64,000 nt of DNA from an uncultured Blautia sp. (GCA_900551075.1 URVB01000001.1:166520-230519); one strand, 5' to 3'; counted from the stretch's first letter, positions 1-8,537 are shown. The notes: a model not told the origin generated them from the letters alone. Numbers and translations are program-made.

Positions 1-1101
1 ACCGTTGGTACTGTCTATCTGCTGTAAGACTTTCCATGTGGGAGCTACCTGTCTGCTTATCCAGTTCAGCGTCCTTGTGAGCGTGTACGGTTCTGGTTTG
101 GTCGTCAGTTTCAAACGCCCACGATCAGAACCGATAAAGTACGCCCATTTCTCGTTGGTTTTCCATTCGCTGCGTCGCTTATCCACCTCCTTGTCAGCGA
201 ATCGCATATAGCGGTTGATAATATCAAAAGCGGTACGCTCTGCGTCATGGTAGGTCAGCAGGTCACGCACCGCATAATAGGCTCGCTCATTCTTTAGCCT
301 TATTTCAAAACGGTTCTTGATTTTCGTATCTTCAATGGCTATGTCATACTTTGCGTACTGTTCATAGTCTTTTTCGTAAATACAGAAATAGACTTCCGAT
401 TTGAGCGAACCGATATATAATGTATTTCCCATACCGTATTTATCCTGTTCCATGCTTCTTACCAGCTCACCGCTTCGGTAGCTCTTGAAGCTGCGGAATA
501 CGGAAATACATTCCTCATGGTTGCATTTCTCTGTCAGCTCTGGAATGTCTAAGATTCCTGCCATATCGTTGATGGCAAGGTCAAGACGTTTCATCACACC
601 TCCCTCTATCAGAGCGTCCATAAGAAAGTCATACCAGCTCCTATGCTGTGCCAAAAGGTAGCTTTCCATCTGTCGGCAGCCTTTCCCCTTCAGCTCTAGT
701 AATGTGCCTTTTTCCTTATCGGGTGAAGCCAGCACGAACACATCACCCAAGACGTAATGTTCCGCATAGGAGTAGAAGCCAAAATCCTCATGTATCATCA
801 CATCAAGCCTTAATTTGAGAATATCCTCAACAACGTGTTTTACGTCCTGTGTGGGGAATCGGATTCTGACGTAATCCAAGACCATTTCCAGCGGATTTTC
901 TGGATTCAGTTTATCCAGAGCGTCCATGAGTTTCACCTTGATTTCTTCCGTCAAGGCTACTTTTCCAGATTCAAGCCTGCTGATATATTCTCGGCTGACA
1001 CCAGCCATGACCGCAAGCTGATTCTGGGAAACGCCGTACTGCGTCCGTTGTTCTTTGAGTTTGTTTATCCAGTCGGTGTCATTCAGTAAAAACCCCTCCA
1101 A
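1..1101 (-). CDS. MobT-type relaxase / replication initiation factor (Tn916 Orf20 homologue), 3' end cut by window edge
   Basis: An uninterrupted frame of about 365 codons runs off position 1. The N-terminus is an XRE-type helix-turn-helix (SQNQLAVMAGVSREYISRLE), followed by a Rep_trans-type replication-initiator core (MKRLDLAINDMAG, then RNERAYYAVRDLL-like text). This is the architecture of Tn916 Orf20 and ICEBs1 NicK, which nick oriT and start rolling-circle transfer. The start is uncertain. TTG at 1101 gives MEGFLLND, the form I recall for homologues. A CTG at 1086 sits six bases after GGAGGGG. No ATG in this frame is near. The gene lies just downstream of oriT and the coupling ATPase, as in Tn916. 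Family assignment is confident; the start is not. Confidence 0.88.
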   Translation of the reverse strand, partial: MEGFLLNDTDWINKLKEQRTQYGVSQNQLAVMAGVSREYISRLESGKVALTEEIKVKLMDALDKLNPENPLEMVLDYVRIRFPTQDVKHVVEDILKLRLDVMIHEDFGFYSYAEHYVLGDVFVLASPDKEKGTLLELKGKGCRQMESYLLAQHRSWYDFLMDALIEGGVMKRLDLAINDMAGILDIPELTEKCNHEECISVFRSFKSYRSGELVRSMEQDKYGMGNTLYIGSLKSEVYFCIYEKDYEQYAKYDIAIEDTKIKNRFEIRLKNERAYYAVRDLLTYHDAERTAFDIINRYMRFADKEVDKRRSEWKTNEKWAYFIGSDRGRLKLTTKPEPYTLTRTLNWISRQVAPTWKVLQQIDSTNG

Positions 1102-1208
1102 TCGAAAAAGGAATGTGACATTTACCGATTTTGTCACACTCCTTTGAATGTTTGAAAAGTCCATTGTTTTTAAGGACTTTCCGATATTTTTATGACTGTT
1201 TCCAGATA

Positions 1209-1268
1209 ATTTGTGCCCCCCTGTTAGATACTGGGGGCGAATGGTTGGTGTGGCAAGCCACACCAAAA
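1209..1268. other. Candidate origin of transfer (oriT) of the Tn916-like element
   Basis: This is the only non-coding gap between the orf21 and orf20 homologues, where Tn916 oriT was mapped. It holds two inverted repeats. The first has arms GCCCCC (1215-1220) and GGGGGC (1233-1238) around CTGTTAGATACT; read on the minus strand this gives the C-run/TATCTAACAG/G-run layout I recall for the Tn916 and ICEBs1 nic regions. The second is a perfect 10-bp repeat with arms TTGGTGTGGC (1245-1254) and GCCACACCAA (1257-1266). The exact nick position is inferred by analogy only. Confidence 0.75.
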
Positions 1269-1272
1269 CAGG

Positions 1273-2676
1273 CTAGTCCGTACCTGCGGCTTCCGCTTCG
1301 CACGCCGCCTGTCCGTCCTGCCTGTTTTGTGAGAGTATGTCTATTTCTCTTAGAAAATCGTGCCCTTTTGGTACAAGGGGAGTGTAAAACTCGGATATGA
1401 CACTTGTTCCTGTATCGACGTAGCCACGTCCTTTGATCTGTTTCAGAAAAAAGTCCTTGTCTACCTCTCCGAACATCATGGAATAGCCAAGCTCTGACAT
1501 ACGCCCCAATGCGACACGGAAATTAAACTGGTCACGGATTCCGTCACCTAAATATTTTGCGTCTGGTCGCTGACAGGCGAGGATAAGAAAATAACCTGCC
1601 TGTCGTCCGAGCATGACTATCTGTTTGAGCTTATTTAGGACAGCGGCATTTTCCTTTGTCGTCAGCATTTCCATAAACGCCACATATTCATCAAAAATGA
1701 GAAAATGCGGAGCAAGACCGAGATAGGCATAGTTTTCACCTGTCTTGTAATTTTCCATGAGCTTCATAGCTTCACTTCTTGCCATCATACCGTCATAGAA
1801 CCTGTCAATACAGGTAGTTATATCTTCCTTTTTGTAATAGACTTCTGGCATGACAGCGGATAAATCCGCAAGGTCGGCGTTCTTAGGGTCTAGCACATAC
1901 ATGACCGCATTGCACTTTAGCAAAGCCTCAATCATGGTAAGGATAAAATACGTCTTACCGCCGCCAGTGCCGCCAGCAATCAGCATATGGGGGAGCTTGT
2001 CATATTCCCACCAGATATTTTTCATCAGACGCAGGCTGCCATGTTCTGCCTGTACCTCGTCAATGGTGATACGGTTTGCAATCGTATCATAGAGCAGGAC
2101 GTACTCTACATAGCTGTCCTTTAATTCTTTGGACACCAGCTCGCAGTATAAGCCTGTTTCCAGTTTCTTTTCCAAATGCAGGAGCTGGTCTTGATATTTC
2201 CCCAATGTAATTTCTGTGCGGATATGCAGCAGTCCGTGTTCCATGCGGTAATACATCTTAGGAAAGTAGATGATTTTCTCTTTCTTGCTGGTCGCTGACA
2301 TATCCTTAAAGAATCCGCTGTCCTTTATGGTTTCCGATTCATACCACCCGTTTTCCAGAATCATCTTTGCCAGCTTTTGACGGTGAAAGAGCCGCTTTAC
2401 CCTGTCATACTGAAATCTGCGGTATAGGAGGGCAGCCGCCCCACAGATAAGAAATGCCGCAATGACAGAAATTATCATGTAGGGCGTGACCGTCAGATGG
2501 ACGTTGTCATCTTGCAGGAAATGAACCGATTTCCAGTCCGTTGCTGCGATTGTCTTTAGGTTTAGCAGCAAGACCACCGCAAGGAACAACAGGAGCAGCG
2601 AACCAGCCGAAAAACGAAAGACCAGCGATTTATCGCTCGCTCTGATACGGTTTCCACGCTTTTGAAAATGTGGCAT
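1273..2676 (-). CDS. TcpA/FtsK-family coupling ATPase (Tn916 Orf21 homologue)
   Basis: A 467-residue protein that would pump the nicked DNA strand to the mating channel. Two hydrophobic segments near residues 22-40 and 64-84 anchor it in the membrane. An FtsK/SpoIIIE domain follows, with Walker A GGTGGGKT at 235-242 and Walker B LIFDEY further on. Sequence and length match Tn916 Orf21 closely, including the C-terminal CEAEAAGTD tail. The ATG at 2676 is chosen because AAGGAGG lies seven bases upstream; an upstream in-frame extension would cover that ribosome site. It is read toward oriT and the relaxase. Its leader is preceded by a terminator that is part of a duplicated 45-bp segment. Confidence 0.93.
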   Translation of the reverse strand: MPHFQKRGNRIRASDKSLVFRFSAGSLLLLFLAVVLLLNLKTIAATDWKSVHFLQDDNVHLTVTPYMIISVIAAFLICGAAALLYRRFQYDRVKRLFHRQKLAKMILENGWYESETIKDSGFFKDMSATSKKEKIIYFPKMYYRMEHGLLHIRTEITLGKYQDQLLHLEKKLETGLYCELVSKELKDSYVEYVLLYDTIANRITIDEVQAEHGSLRLMKNIWWEYDKLPHMLIAGGTGGGKTYFILTMIEALLKCNAVMYVLDPKNADLADLSAVMPEVYYKKEDITTCIDRFYDGMMARSEAMKLMENYKTGENYAYLGLAPHFLIFDEYVAFMEMLTTKENAAVLNKLKQIVMLGRQAGYFLILACQRPDAKYLGDGIRDQFNFRVALGRMSELGYSMMFGEVDKDFFLKQIKGRGYVDTGTSVISEFYTPLVPKGHDFLREIDILSQNRQDGQAACEAEAAGTD

Positions 2677-2684
2677 ATAAAATC

Positions 2685-2729
2685 CTCCTTTCCACGAAAA
2701 AAGCAGCAAATCTTGAAGATTTACTGCTT
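2685..2729 (-). repeat. Direct repeat copy A (45 bp) with terminator and ribosome site
   Basis: This segment matches 3797-3841 at 44 of 45 positions. Read leftward it is a hairpin (arms 2716-2729 and 2701-2714), a T-run, then CGTGGAAAGGAG, which is the ribosome site of the downstream coupling ATPase gene. It therefore ends the HEPN-like gene and starts the next one. The two copies bracket 2730-3796, which holds that single cargo gene. Confidence 0.9.
2697..2729 (-). terminator. Rho-independent terminator after the HEPN-like gene
   Basis: Minus-strand stem AAGCAGTAAATCTT / AAGATTTGCTGCTT followed by a run of T (2697-2703 on the plus strand as A). It lies just past the stop codon of the 2735-3703 gene and upstream of the orf21-like gene, inside repeat copy A. 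Confidence 0.8.
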
Positions 2730-2734
2730 ACATA

Positions 2735-3703
2735 CTAAATAACCCTTTTTTTATTACCATAAACCAAATTTGGATATTGTTTTTCAAAGTCCAATATTTG
2801 CTTTTTCATTAGTTTGTCTAATTGTTCTCTATTGATTCCTATTAATATTAAGACGATATATCTATATAACCAGTCCATCTTTATTGCATAAAATGCGCTA
2901 TACGTCCCTTTCAAAGTTTTCTTCAGTCTGCCATTTACATGAAATACCTTATTTCTGGTTTTGACAATATGGGCAACTAAACTTCTTTTCCTACGGTACT
3001 CGGTTATGAATATAGGCTTACCAAACTGCTCTAATATAGCCAATAGACAGCAGGCTAAAGTTTTCTTTCCCTTGATAGTAATACTATAAGTTTGGTTACA
3101 GTTAGAACATTGTACTTGTCGATTAGTATCTCTTTCCGGCTTAATAGTCATCAGCTTTTTCTTTTCTAATTGTTTTGCAAGTGCCTCATAACATTCTGCC
3201 AGCATTGAAATCCGTACATCAACGGGTAATCCATTTATGTTATTTGCATATAATACCATTTGGTTTATGATTCCTAATTTTTGCTCCTGCTTAAGCCATC
3301 TTAAAAAATATGTTTTATAAGAATTATCATCTAATTCAAGCGGAATTTTACGCAAATTTTTTTCATTTTGAAAATATCCCACTTCTATTTTACGAATAAT
3401 ATCTGTGATATTCTCATTATCAATTATACAACTTTGCAAAATATAAAAAGCACCATCAAATAAATATTCAAAGCGTCTAATTTCCCCTATCCAATGATAG
3501 AGTATTTTTAATTCGACAAAATCATTACATTTAATTTCTATATGCTTTTCATTATGCAAATAGACAATATTAATACTATACATTATGTGATTTCTCTGTA
3601 GTTTCAATGTTTTTTCACCAAAATATGAATGATACTCGTTTTTTTCAGTCCAAACCAAATGCTTATATTTATTATTTTTTATAGTCTCATATCCGCCTAC
3701 CAT
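2735..3703 (-). CDS. Cargo protein with a HEPN-like RxxxxH motif (possible ApeA-like defence protein)
   Basis: 322 residues with no Tn916 counterpart. The C-terminal third is helical and holds R250-NKVF-H255, matching the RX4-6H signature of HEPN RNases. A CSNCNQ motif (199-204) with a second cysteine pair at 218-219 could bind metal. The N-terminal half is beta-rich, with motifs resembling the ApeA-type N-terminal domain. That layout (beta-rich half plus HEPN) is found in ApeA abortive-infection proteins, but the assignment is inference. GGAGG lies 8 bases before the ATG. The gene is clearly more AT-rich than its neighbours and is bracketed by 45-bp direct repeats, both consistent with recent acquisition into the transfer module. 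Confidence 0.6.
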   Translation of the reverse strand: MVGGYETIKNNKYKHLVWTEKNEYHSYFGEKTLKLQRNHIMYSINIVYLHNEKHIEIKCNDFVELKILYHWIGEIRRFEYLFDGAFYILQSCIIDNENITDIIRKIEVGYFQNEKNLRKIPLELDDNSYKTYFLRWLKQEQKLGIINQMVLYANNINGLPVDVRISMLAECYEALAKQLEKKKLMTIKPERDTNRQVQCSNCNQTYSITIKGKKTLACCLLAILEQFGKPIFITEYRRKRSLVAHIVKTRNKVFHVNGRLKKTLKGTYSAFYAIKMDWLYRYIVLILIGINREQLDKLMKKQILDFEKQYPNLVYGNKKRVI

Positions 3704-3796
3704 TTTGTTGCCTCCAAATATAATCTTAATACTAATATTAAAGGAATAGATAAATTAAATCAACTTGCTAGAGTGTTTTTATAGCAGCACAAAAAT

Positions 3797-3841
3797 CTCC
3801 TTTCCACGAAAAAAGCAGCAAACCTTGAAGATTTACTGCTT
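3797..3841 (-). repeat. Direct repeat copy B (45 bp) with terminator
   Basis: Differs from 2685-2729 at one base in the stem. Its minus-strand hairpin and T-run terminate the toxin gene at 3859. The AGGAG that follows is no longer next to a start codon, as expected if this was once the leader of the orf21-like gene and the cargo entered with duplication of the segment. Confidence 0.9.
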
Positions 3842-3858
3842 TTGATCGTTCTATTCAG

Positions 3859-4173
3859 TTATAAATGTCTGTCCGTATCTCTTGCACCGTACATCAAGCG
3901 GCGTACTTCCATCACATCATCAATGACTACATAATAAATCACATAGTTTCTTACATAAATTCGATAGTAGGGATAGTCACGCTTTTTTGCAGAGCGATAC
4001 GGTTCAAAGGCAACAGGATTGTTCAATCTTTCCAAAATAGCAGTTTCTACATCATCAATCAGGCGTAAAGCTGCGTCCTCATTTTTCAAAACATTGGTAA
4101 TGTAATTTGCTGTACTGATTAAATCCTGTTTAAAAAGTGGCAAATATCTAAGCTGATAGGATTTATTTTCCAT
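3859..4173 (-). CDS. RelE/ParE-superfamily toxin
   Basis: A small basic protein of about 104 residues with the family pattern: an N-terminal LRYLPLFKQDLISTANYI helix pair, a central LxxxPxxFEPYRS segment and a C-terminal YRIYVRNYVIYYVV...VRRLMYGARD strand region. Relatives cleave mRNA on the ribosome (RelE type) or poison gyrase (ParE type); which applies here cannot be read from sequence. The ATG at 4173 has AAGGAG eight bases upstream and overlaps the antitoxin stop, so the pair is translationally coupled. It lies between the Orf22 homologue and the HEPN-like cargo, where Tn916 itself has no gene. Confidence 0.85.
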   Translation of the reverse strand: MENKSYQLRYLPLFKQDLISTANYITNVLKNEDAALRLIDDVETAILERLNNPVAFEPYRSAKKRDYPYYRIYVRNYVIYYVVIDDVMEVRRLMYGARDTDRHL

Positions 4174-4423
4174 GTACCGCACTCCTTACATGACTGAAAA
4201 CTGTTTCATGGGAAAGTCTTTCTTCTGTTGCTGCTGCCTGTCTGTCAGCCTCGTCAAGTTTCATTTCAACGCTGTCCGTCAGACTGGCATATTCTTCCAG
4301 ACTTAGTACGACCATTGCACCATACCCATTTTTTGTAAGATATACGGGACTTCCGCTGTTGACAATGGTTTCAATCTCTGGAAATTTATTTCTAAGGTCA
4401 GAAACAGGGCGAATTTGTATCAT
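4163..4423 (-). CDS. Phd/YefM-family antitoxin
   Basis: 86 residues. The N-terminus (IRPVSDLRNKFPEIETIV, then PVYLTKNGYGAMVVLSLEEY) is the typical Phd/YefM DNA-binding fold, and the acidic, flexible C-terminus would bind and neutralise the toxin encoded next. The ATG at 4423 lies nine bases after AAGGAG; an upstream in-frame TTG is too close to that site. The two genes overlap by about 11 bases. Such pairs usually repress their own promoter; the 75-base gap upstream is AT-rich and could hold it. In a conjugative element the pair probably stabilises the element. Confidence 0.87.
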   Translation of the reverse strand: MIQIRPVSDLRNKFPEIETIVNSGSPVYLTKNGYGAMVVLSLEEYASLTDSVEMKLDEADRQAAATEERLSHETVFSHVRSAVHGK

Positions 4424-4504
4424 GTTCAAGCACTCCTTTCATACTATTTATTCTATCCTAATTTTATCAGAATATTATCATAAAGGCAATGCTTTTCAGA
4501 TTTT

Positions 4505-4891
4505 CTAATTTCCTTTCTTCCCTTGCTGGTTATGGTTCTGCGGATTTCCTGTTGGTTGACCGTTCTTGTTCTTCAAAACAATATCGTCTGCCTTGATGTA
4601 CCAGTCAACGTCTGCGCCTTGAAAAGTAGCGGTTGCCACCGTATCAGCCACAGGATTGATGATTTCCACCTCTGCGTTATAGTCAAATTCCTTTAACGGA
4701 ACAGTGGCAGGAATACTTACCTGTATCATACGTCCCTGTTCCTTACACTTCAAATCGTAGGTGCGTTCCTTGATTTCTTCAGAAACCGTACCGTCCTCAT
4801 TCTGGATATGTACCTCACGACGCAGAGCCGAGAACTTCAATACGCCGAATGTTTTTTCCTTGTCAATGATGATTCCGTTTGCTAATCTCAT
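4505..4891 (-). CDS. DUF961/YdcP-family protein (Tn916 Orf22 homologue)
   Basis: 128 residues matching the conserved early transfer-module protein of Tn916-like elements: KTFGVLKFSALRREVHIQ near the N-terminus and VEIINPVADTVATATFQGADVDWYIKADDI toward the C-terminus, ending in an N/Q-rich tail. It is distantly related to the product of the adjacent 4907-5221 gene (both contain KTFG.L.F and a V.LINP motif), so the pair looks like an old duplication. ICEBs1 YdcP, in the same family, acts as an auxiliary factor in element DNA replication; that role is inferred here by family. AGGAGG precedes the ATG. Confidence 0.85.
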   Translation of the reverse strand: MRLANGIIIDKEKTFGVLKFSALRREVHIQNEDGTVSEEIKERTYDLKCKEQGRMIQVSIPATVPLKEFDYNAEVEIINPVADTVATATFQGADVDWYIKADDIVLKNKNGQPTGNPQNHNQQGKKGN

Positions 4892-4906
4892 AGATTCGAT
4901 ACCTCC

Positions 4907-5221
4907 TTATGCTTTCACCATGTCGTCTGCTGACAGGATATAGTTTGTGAAACCTCTTGTGCCGATTTTGTAACCCTCTGCGGTAATTTTGGGATTGATA
5001 AGTTTTACCCTTTCCTCTGATTCAAAGTTCTTCTCACCAGCAGACGCAGGCAGCACAACAATAATATCATCTGCTCTCTGCACGTCTGAATAAAGGTTAA
5101 AGCTACGGGAAACCACCGCCATGCGTCCGTTGATTCTGCGCTGTTCCACCTTATTCTCTCCTGCAAATTCTAAATGCCCGAATGTCTTTTCCATGTTAGG
5201 GATAACGTGTTTTAATTCCAT
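4907..5221 (-). CDS. DUF961-family protein (Tn916 Orf23 homologue)
   Basis: 104 residues, first gene of the conserved transfer block after the adhesin. It contains MEKTFGHLEFAGE, VSRSFNLYSDVQRADDIIVVLPA and VKLINPKITAEGYKIG, ending FTNYILSADDMV. This matches the small Orf23/YdcP-like protein that begins the tra region of Tn916 elements. AAAGAGG precedes the start. The gap to Orf22 is only 15 bases, so the two are co-transcribed. Precise function is unknown; a role in processing or replicating the element DNA is likely from the family. Confidence 0.82.
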   Translation of the reverse strand: MELKHVIPNMEKTFGHLEFAGENKVEQRRINGRMAVVSRSFNLYSDVQRADDIIVVLPASAGEKNFESEERVKLINPKITAEGYKIGTRGFTNYILSADDMVKA

Positions 5222-5455
5222 AATATACCTCTTTTCTTTCTATATTTTATTGATAGTGTCATTCTGCTGTTGGGACAATATCTGTCTGCTTGTGGATTAT
5301 CAAGGGCAGGCGTTGTGCATTGCACCCTTGACAATCCCCATTCAGAAAGATAAGCCATCATCAAGCAGAATTTAGCCAGATTGTCAGATATACGCTGACT
5401 TTTTTATGATGGGCGGTGAACGGGACGTTGCTTTCATCAGCCGATACCTCCCGTA

Positions 5456-8400
5456 TTAGTCAGCTTTCTTTTTATAAAATCTTTTATAGGCTGCGAAGAT
5501 AAGACCAGCACTGGAAATTCCAAGCATAGCCAACAGTGCGGTTAAAGGTGTATTGTCACCTGTTTTTGGAGAGCTGCCAGCTCTGCTAGGTGTTTCTGGC
5601 GTATCGGATTCCTCTGGTGTGACAGGGGATTCTGGTTGTTCCTTGACGGTCACGGTTTGTCCCTCGTCGTTAATGTCTTTATGTTCCGCTACCTTGATAG
5701 GCTCGTCTGGATTCGTCACGTCGTATAATTCTTCAAAAGTGACAAGCTCTTTGCCTGCAAGTTCGCTGGCATTGAAAGTAAATTCAATCTGAACCTCCAT
5801 CTTGCTGTCCGTTGCGGTAAACGTAAGGTCATTTTCCACAGGCTTTCCATCAATCAATAGCTGTGCATTTTCAGATTTTATCATCTGCCAGCCTTTGAGC
5901 TGGTACTGTGTGCCTGTTTCCAGACCGTCCAAAGTGACAGTATCGACGATAGTTACCTCTTTGTCGGCATTGATGGTCTTTTCACCAGTCGCCTTGTCAC
6001 TGGCAGTCGTGTGCATAGTGATGATACGCTCTGTGATTGTCACAGTCTGCCCCTCGTCCTCAATGTCCTTGTGTTCCGCTACCTTAATAGGTTCGTCTGG
6101 ATTCGTCACGTCATATAATTCCTCAAAAGTGACAAGTTCCTTGCCTGCAAGCTCGCTGGCATTGAAAGTAAATTCAATCTGAACCTCCATCTTACTGTCT
6201 GTTGCGGTAAACGTAAGGTCATTTTCCACTGGTTTTCCATCAACAAGTAGCTGTGCATTTTCAGATTTTATCATCTGCCAGCCTTTAAGCTGGTACTTTG
6301 TACCTTTTTTCAGACCGTCTAAAGTAACGGTATCAACGATAGTCACACTTTTACCAGCGACGATTGATTTTTCACCTGTTGCTTTATCAGCAGCAGTTGT
6401 ATGGATAGTGATTTCTGGTTCATATTCATCTGTCAGCGTACCTAAGTCAATCACGGTCTTATCTCTTGAAACCACCACATCAAAAGCAGGAATCAGCGTC
6501 ATTCCCTTATTGGAATCACAGCGCAATTCCTCAATCGTATAGGTATCGTAAGGTAAAGCCCCTTTGCTGTCGTCTGGTGCGGAAGTGCCGAACCAGATAC
6601 CGTCCTCGCTGGTCTTTCCCTCATTGGTATTCTGTGTATGGGAAACCCAGTCAGCAGAAGTTGAGAACTGACCGTTTGCGTCCGTCACGATAACATGACT
6701 TTCACCAGTCGTCTTGCTTGTGATCCTAAACGGAACATTCGCAAGACGCTTATGTGTGCCAGCAGCGATTTTCACGCCCTCAATGTCGCCACGCTTAATC
6801 TGGTTGTAAATGGAATGTTCTTCATCTGTTAAATCAACGATTTTCCCATTTTCTGTGATTTCAAATTCAACCGCTTTTGCACCGTCTGTCAAATATCCCT
6901 CTGGTGCGCTGGTTTCTTCTAAACGGTATTTTCCAAAAGGTAGGGTATCTGTATCAGTCGCAGCGATACCGTCAATCCCTGTATGGATTGTTTTTACGGT
7001 TTCGTTTTTCTTATACAGTTTGCCATCAACCAAGACAGCATTATCATTTAAGGAAATGATTGCAAAGGCAGTATCTTTTAAAATCGCTCCGCCCTGTGCT
7101 TTAGTATCTTTTGTTTCAAGGTCACGTTTCTGGATTTTCACACCGCCACGGATAACCTTGTCAGATACAAAATACTGGTTGCTGCCGCTTAATACTGCAA
7201 GCTCGCCATCTTCTGTAATCTGCGCCACATACAAGCCTTTTATCTGTTCTGAACTTCCAGCAGCCTGCATATATGCGCCCTCCAATAAGTAACCGTTTGG
7301 AGCAGACTTTTCTTCTACCGTAATAGTTCCTAGCGGCAGGCAGACTGTACCGTTTTGTGTATAGAAACTATCGCCAGATACTTTATAGGAATCAGCTAAA
7401 CGGGTGATATAGTGGATTGAATTGTCGCTGCCTTTTTCCGCTTTGGTCTTTGTCGTCCATGTGCGTGTCGGCTCTTCTGGAAGATTATCTTTTGTATAAT
7501 ATCCGTCGTAATACTTCCAGACAAACTCTGCACCCTCCAAACTCGCATTACCCTGTGGGTCTGCTTTGGAAGTTTCCATATCAATCTTGAAAAGCTCAAT
7601 CAAGGTAGCTGTGACTTTAGGTGTATCGCTCACTTTCAAGGTAGCTGTTTCACCAGCTTTGACCGTAAGAGTATACACGTTCTTATCTAACTGGAATCCT
7701 TTGGGAGCTTTGGTTTCTTTCACATAGTAAGTTGCAGCTTTTAGCTCCACAGTTTCAGTGCTGCCACTGTTATCTGTCGTAAGTGTGGCAAGCTGTTTTT
7801 TGCAGCTTTTATCAGCGTAGACACCATAAGTCGCACCAGCGATTGAATAGCAGTTGTTAGATTCTGTAATCCCCGTATTACTGGAAGATTTCTGAATCTT
7901 GCCATTTCCCACAGCCAGCTTTGCGTAAAACTGTCCTATATCCTGTCCTTCGCCAGTGTAGATATAACCGTAACAGTCATAGCGTCCTTTGTTTTCTTTG
8001 ACAAAGGCTTTTGCTCCTGCGAACACTTCATCTTGTACCGCTTTGGGAATTTCATCATAGGCAGCTCGCACGTTATCGCAGCCCCAGCCTAAATGAACGC
8101 TCAATCTCTGCCAGACCACTAACTGTCTTAACAGGTAGGCGTGCTGACTGCTTATCCCTTTATGACTGTCTGTGTACTGCTTGACGTATTCAATGGATAA
8201 GGCAACATCAGATATCTGGTCGGCACTCATGCGTGTGCTTGCGTCAGCTCTGGTCTTATAGCCATTTTTGAAATTTGTGTTTATATCTATGCAGTAAGCG
8301 TCCTCGCCCTCGACGGTCATATGCCCCTCGTTGAATGTTGAGCCGATAGAACCATCATTCATTACCTTTTCAACGATTCCCACACGTTCCGCAGATTCCG

Positions 8401-8506
8401 TCCAATATTGCGTCTGTGCTGCATGAACCGCAGTAGTGGGTAATGCGGTAAAGACGGTTGCTAGGGCAAGGACACCCGTAAGCAATCGTTTTATAATCTT
8501 TATCAT
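5456..8506 (-). CDS. LPXTG-anchored SpaA/VaFE-repeat surface protein with thioester (TQXA) domain
   Basis: 1016 residues. Signal peptide 1-29 (LLTGVLALATVF, cut near AVHA). A TQXA-type thioester domain follows, with candidate Cys72 (AYCIDIN) and Gln133 (VVWQ) that could bond covalently to host or cell targets. Several SpaA/Cna-B-type beta domains come next, then two near-identical VaFE domains (VTFEELYD) of 130 residues. The end is a Thr/Pro/Glu-rich stretch, the sortase signal SPKTGD, a membrane helix and a KKKAD tail. Cna-B and VaFE domains form internal isopeptide bonds in characterised relatives. The gene is read into the transfer genes and probably aids cell-cell contact during mating or host adhesion. 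AAAGGAG lies before the ATG. Confidence 0.9.
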   Translation of the reverse strand: MIKIIKRLLTGVLALATVFTALPTTAVHAAQTQYWTESAERVGIVEKVMNDGSIGSTFNEGHMTVEGEDAYCIDINTNFKNGYKTRADASTRMSADQISDVALSIEYVKQYTDSHKGISSQHAYLLRQLVVWQRLSVHLGWGCDNVRAAYDEIPKAVQDEVFAGAKAFVKENKGRYDCYGYIYTGEGQDIGQFYAKLAVGNGKIQKSSSNTGITESNNCYSIAGATYGVYADKSCKKQLATLTTDNSGSTETVELKAATYYVKETKAPKGFQLDKNVYTLTVKAGETATLKVSDTPKVTATLIELFKIDMETSKADPQGNASLEGAEFVWKYYDGYYTKDNLPEEPTRTWTTKTKAEKGSDNSIHYITRLADSYKVSGDSFYTQNGTVCLPLGTITVEEKSAPNGYLLEGAYMQAAGSSEQIKGLYVAQITEDGELAVLSGSNQYFVSDKVIRGGVKIQKRDLETKDTKAQGGAILKDTAFAIISLNDNAVLVDGKLYKKNETVKTIHTGIDGIAATDTDTLPFGKYRLEETSAPEGYLTDGAKAVEFEITENGKIVDLTDEEHSIYNQIKRGDIEGVKIAAGTHKRLANVPFRITSKTTGESHVIVTDANGQFSTSADWVSHTQNTNEGKTSEDGIWFGTSAPDDSKGALPYDTYTIEELRCDSNKGMTLIPAFDVVVSRDKTVIDLGTLTDEYEPEITIHTTAADKATGEKSIVAGKSVTIVDTVTLDGLKKGTKYQLKGWQMIKSENAQLLVDGKPVENDLTFTATDSKMEVQIEFTFNASELAGKELVTFEELYDVTNPDEPIKVAEHKDIEDEGQTVTITERIITMHTTASDKATGEKTINADKEVTIVDTVTLDGLETGTQYQLKGWQMIKSENAQLLIDGKPVENDLTFTATDSKMEVQIEFTFNASELAGKELVTFEELYDVTNPDEPIKVAEHKDINDEGQTVTVKEQPESPVTPEESDTPETPSRAGSSPKTGDNTPLTALLAMLGISSAGLIFAAYKRFYKKKAD
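5640..6419 (-). repeat. Tandem 390-bp repeat encoding two VaFE domains
   Basis: Two adjacent units of 390 bp (about 5640-6029 and 6030-6419) are almost identical; for example TGTTCCGCTACCTT occurs at 5682 and again at 6072. Each encodes 130 residues. Such close identity points to recent duplication or gene conversion, and repeat number may vary between strains. Confidence 0.9.
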
Positions 8507-8537
8507 AATTTTCTGATTCTCCTTTCGATTTTAGGGT

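Noticed and set aside
5640..6419. Repeated DNA that could suggest a CRISPR array
   Set aside because: The units are 390 bp, in frame and encode protein domains; no short repeats with spacers occur in the window.
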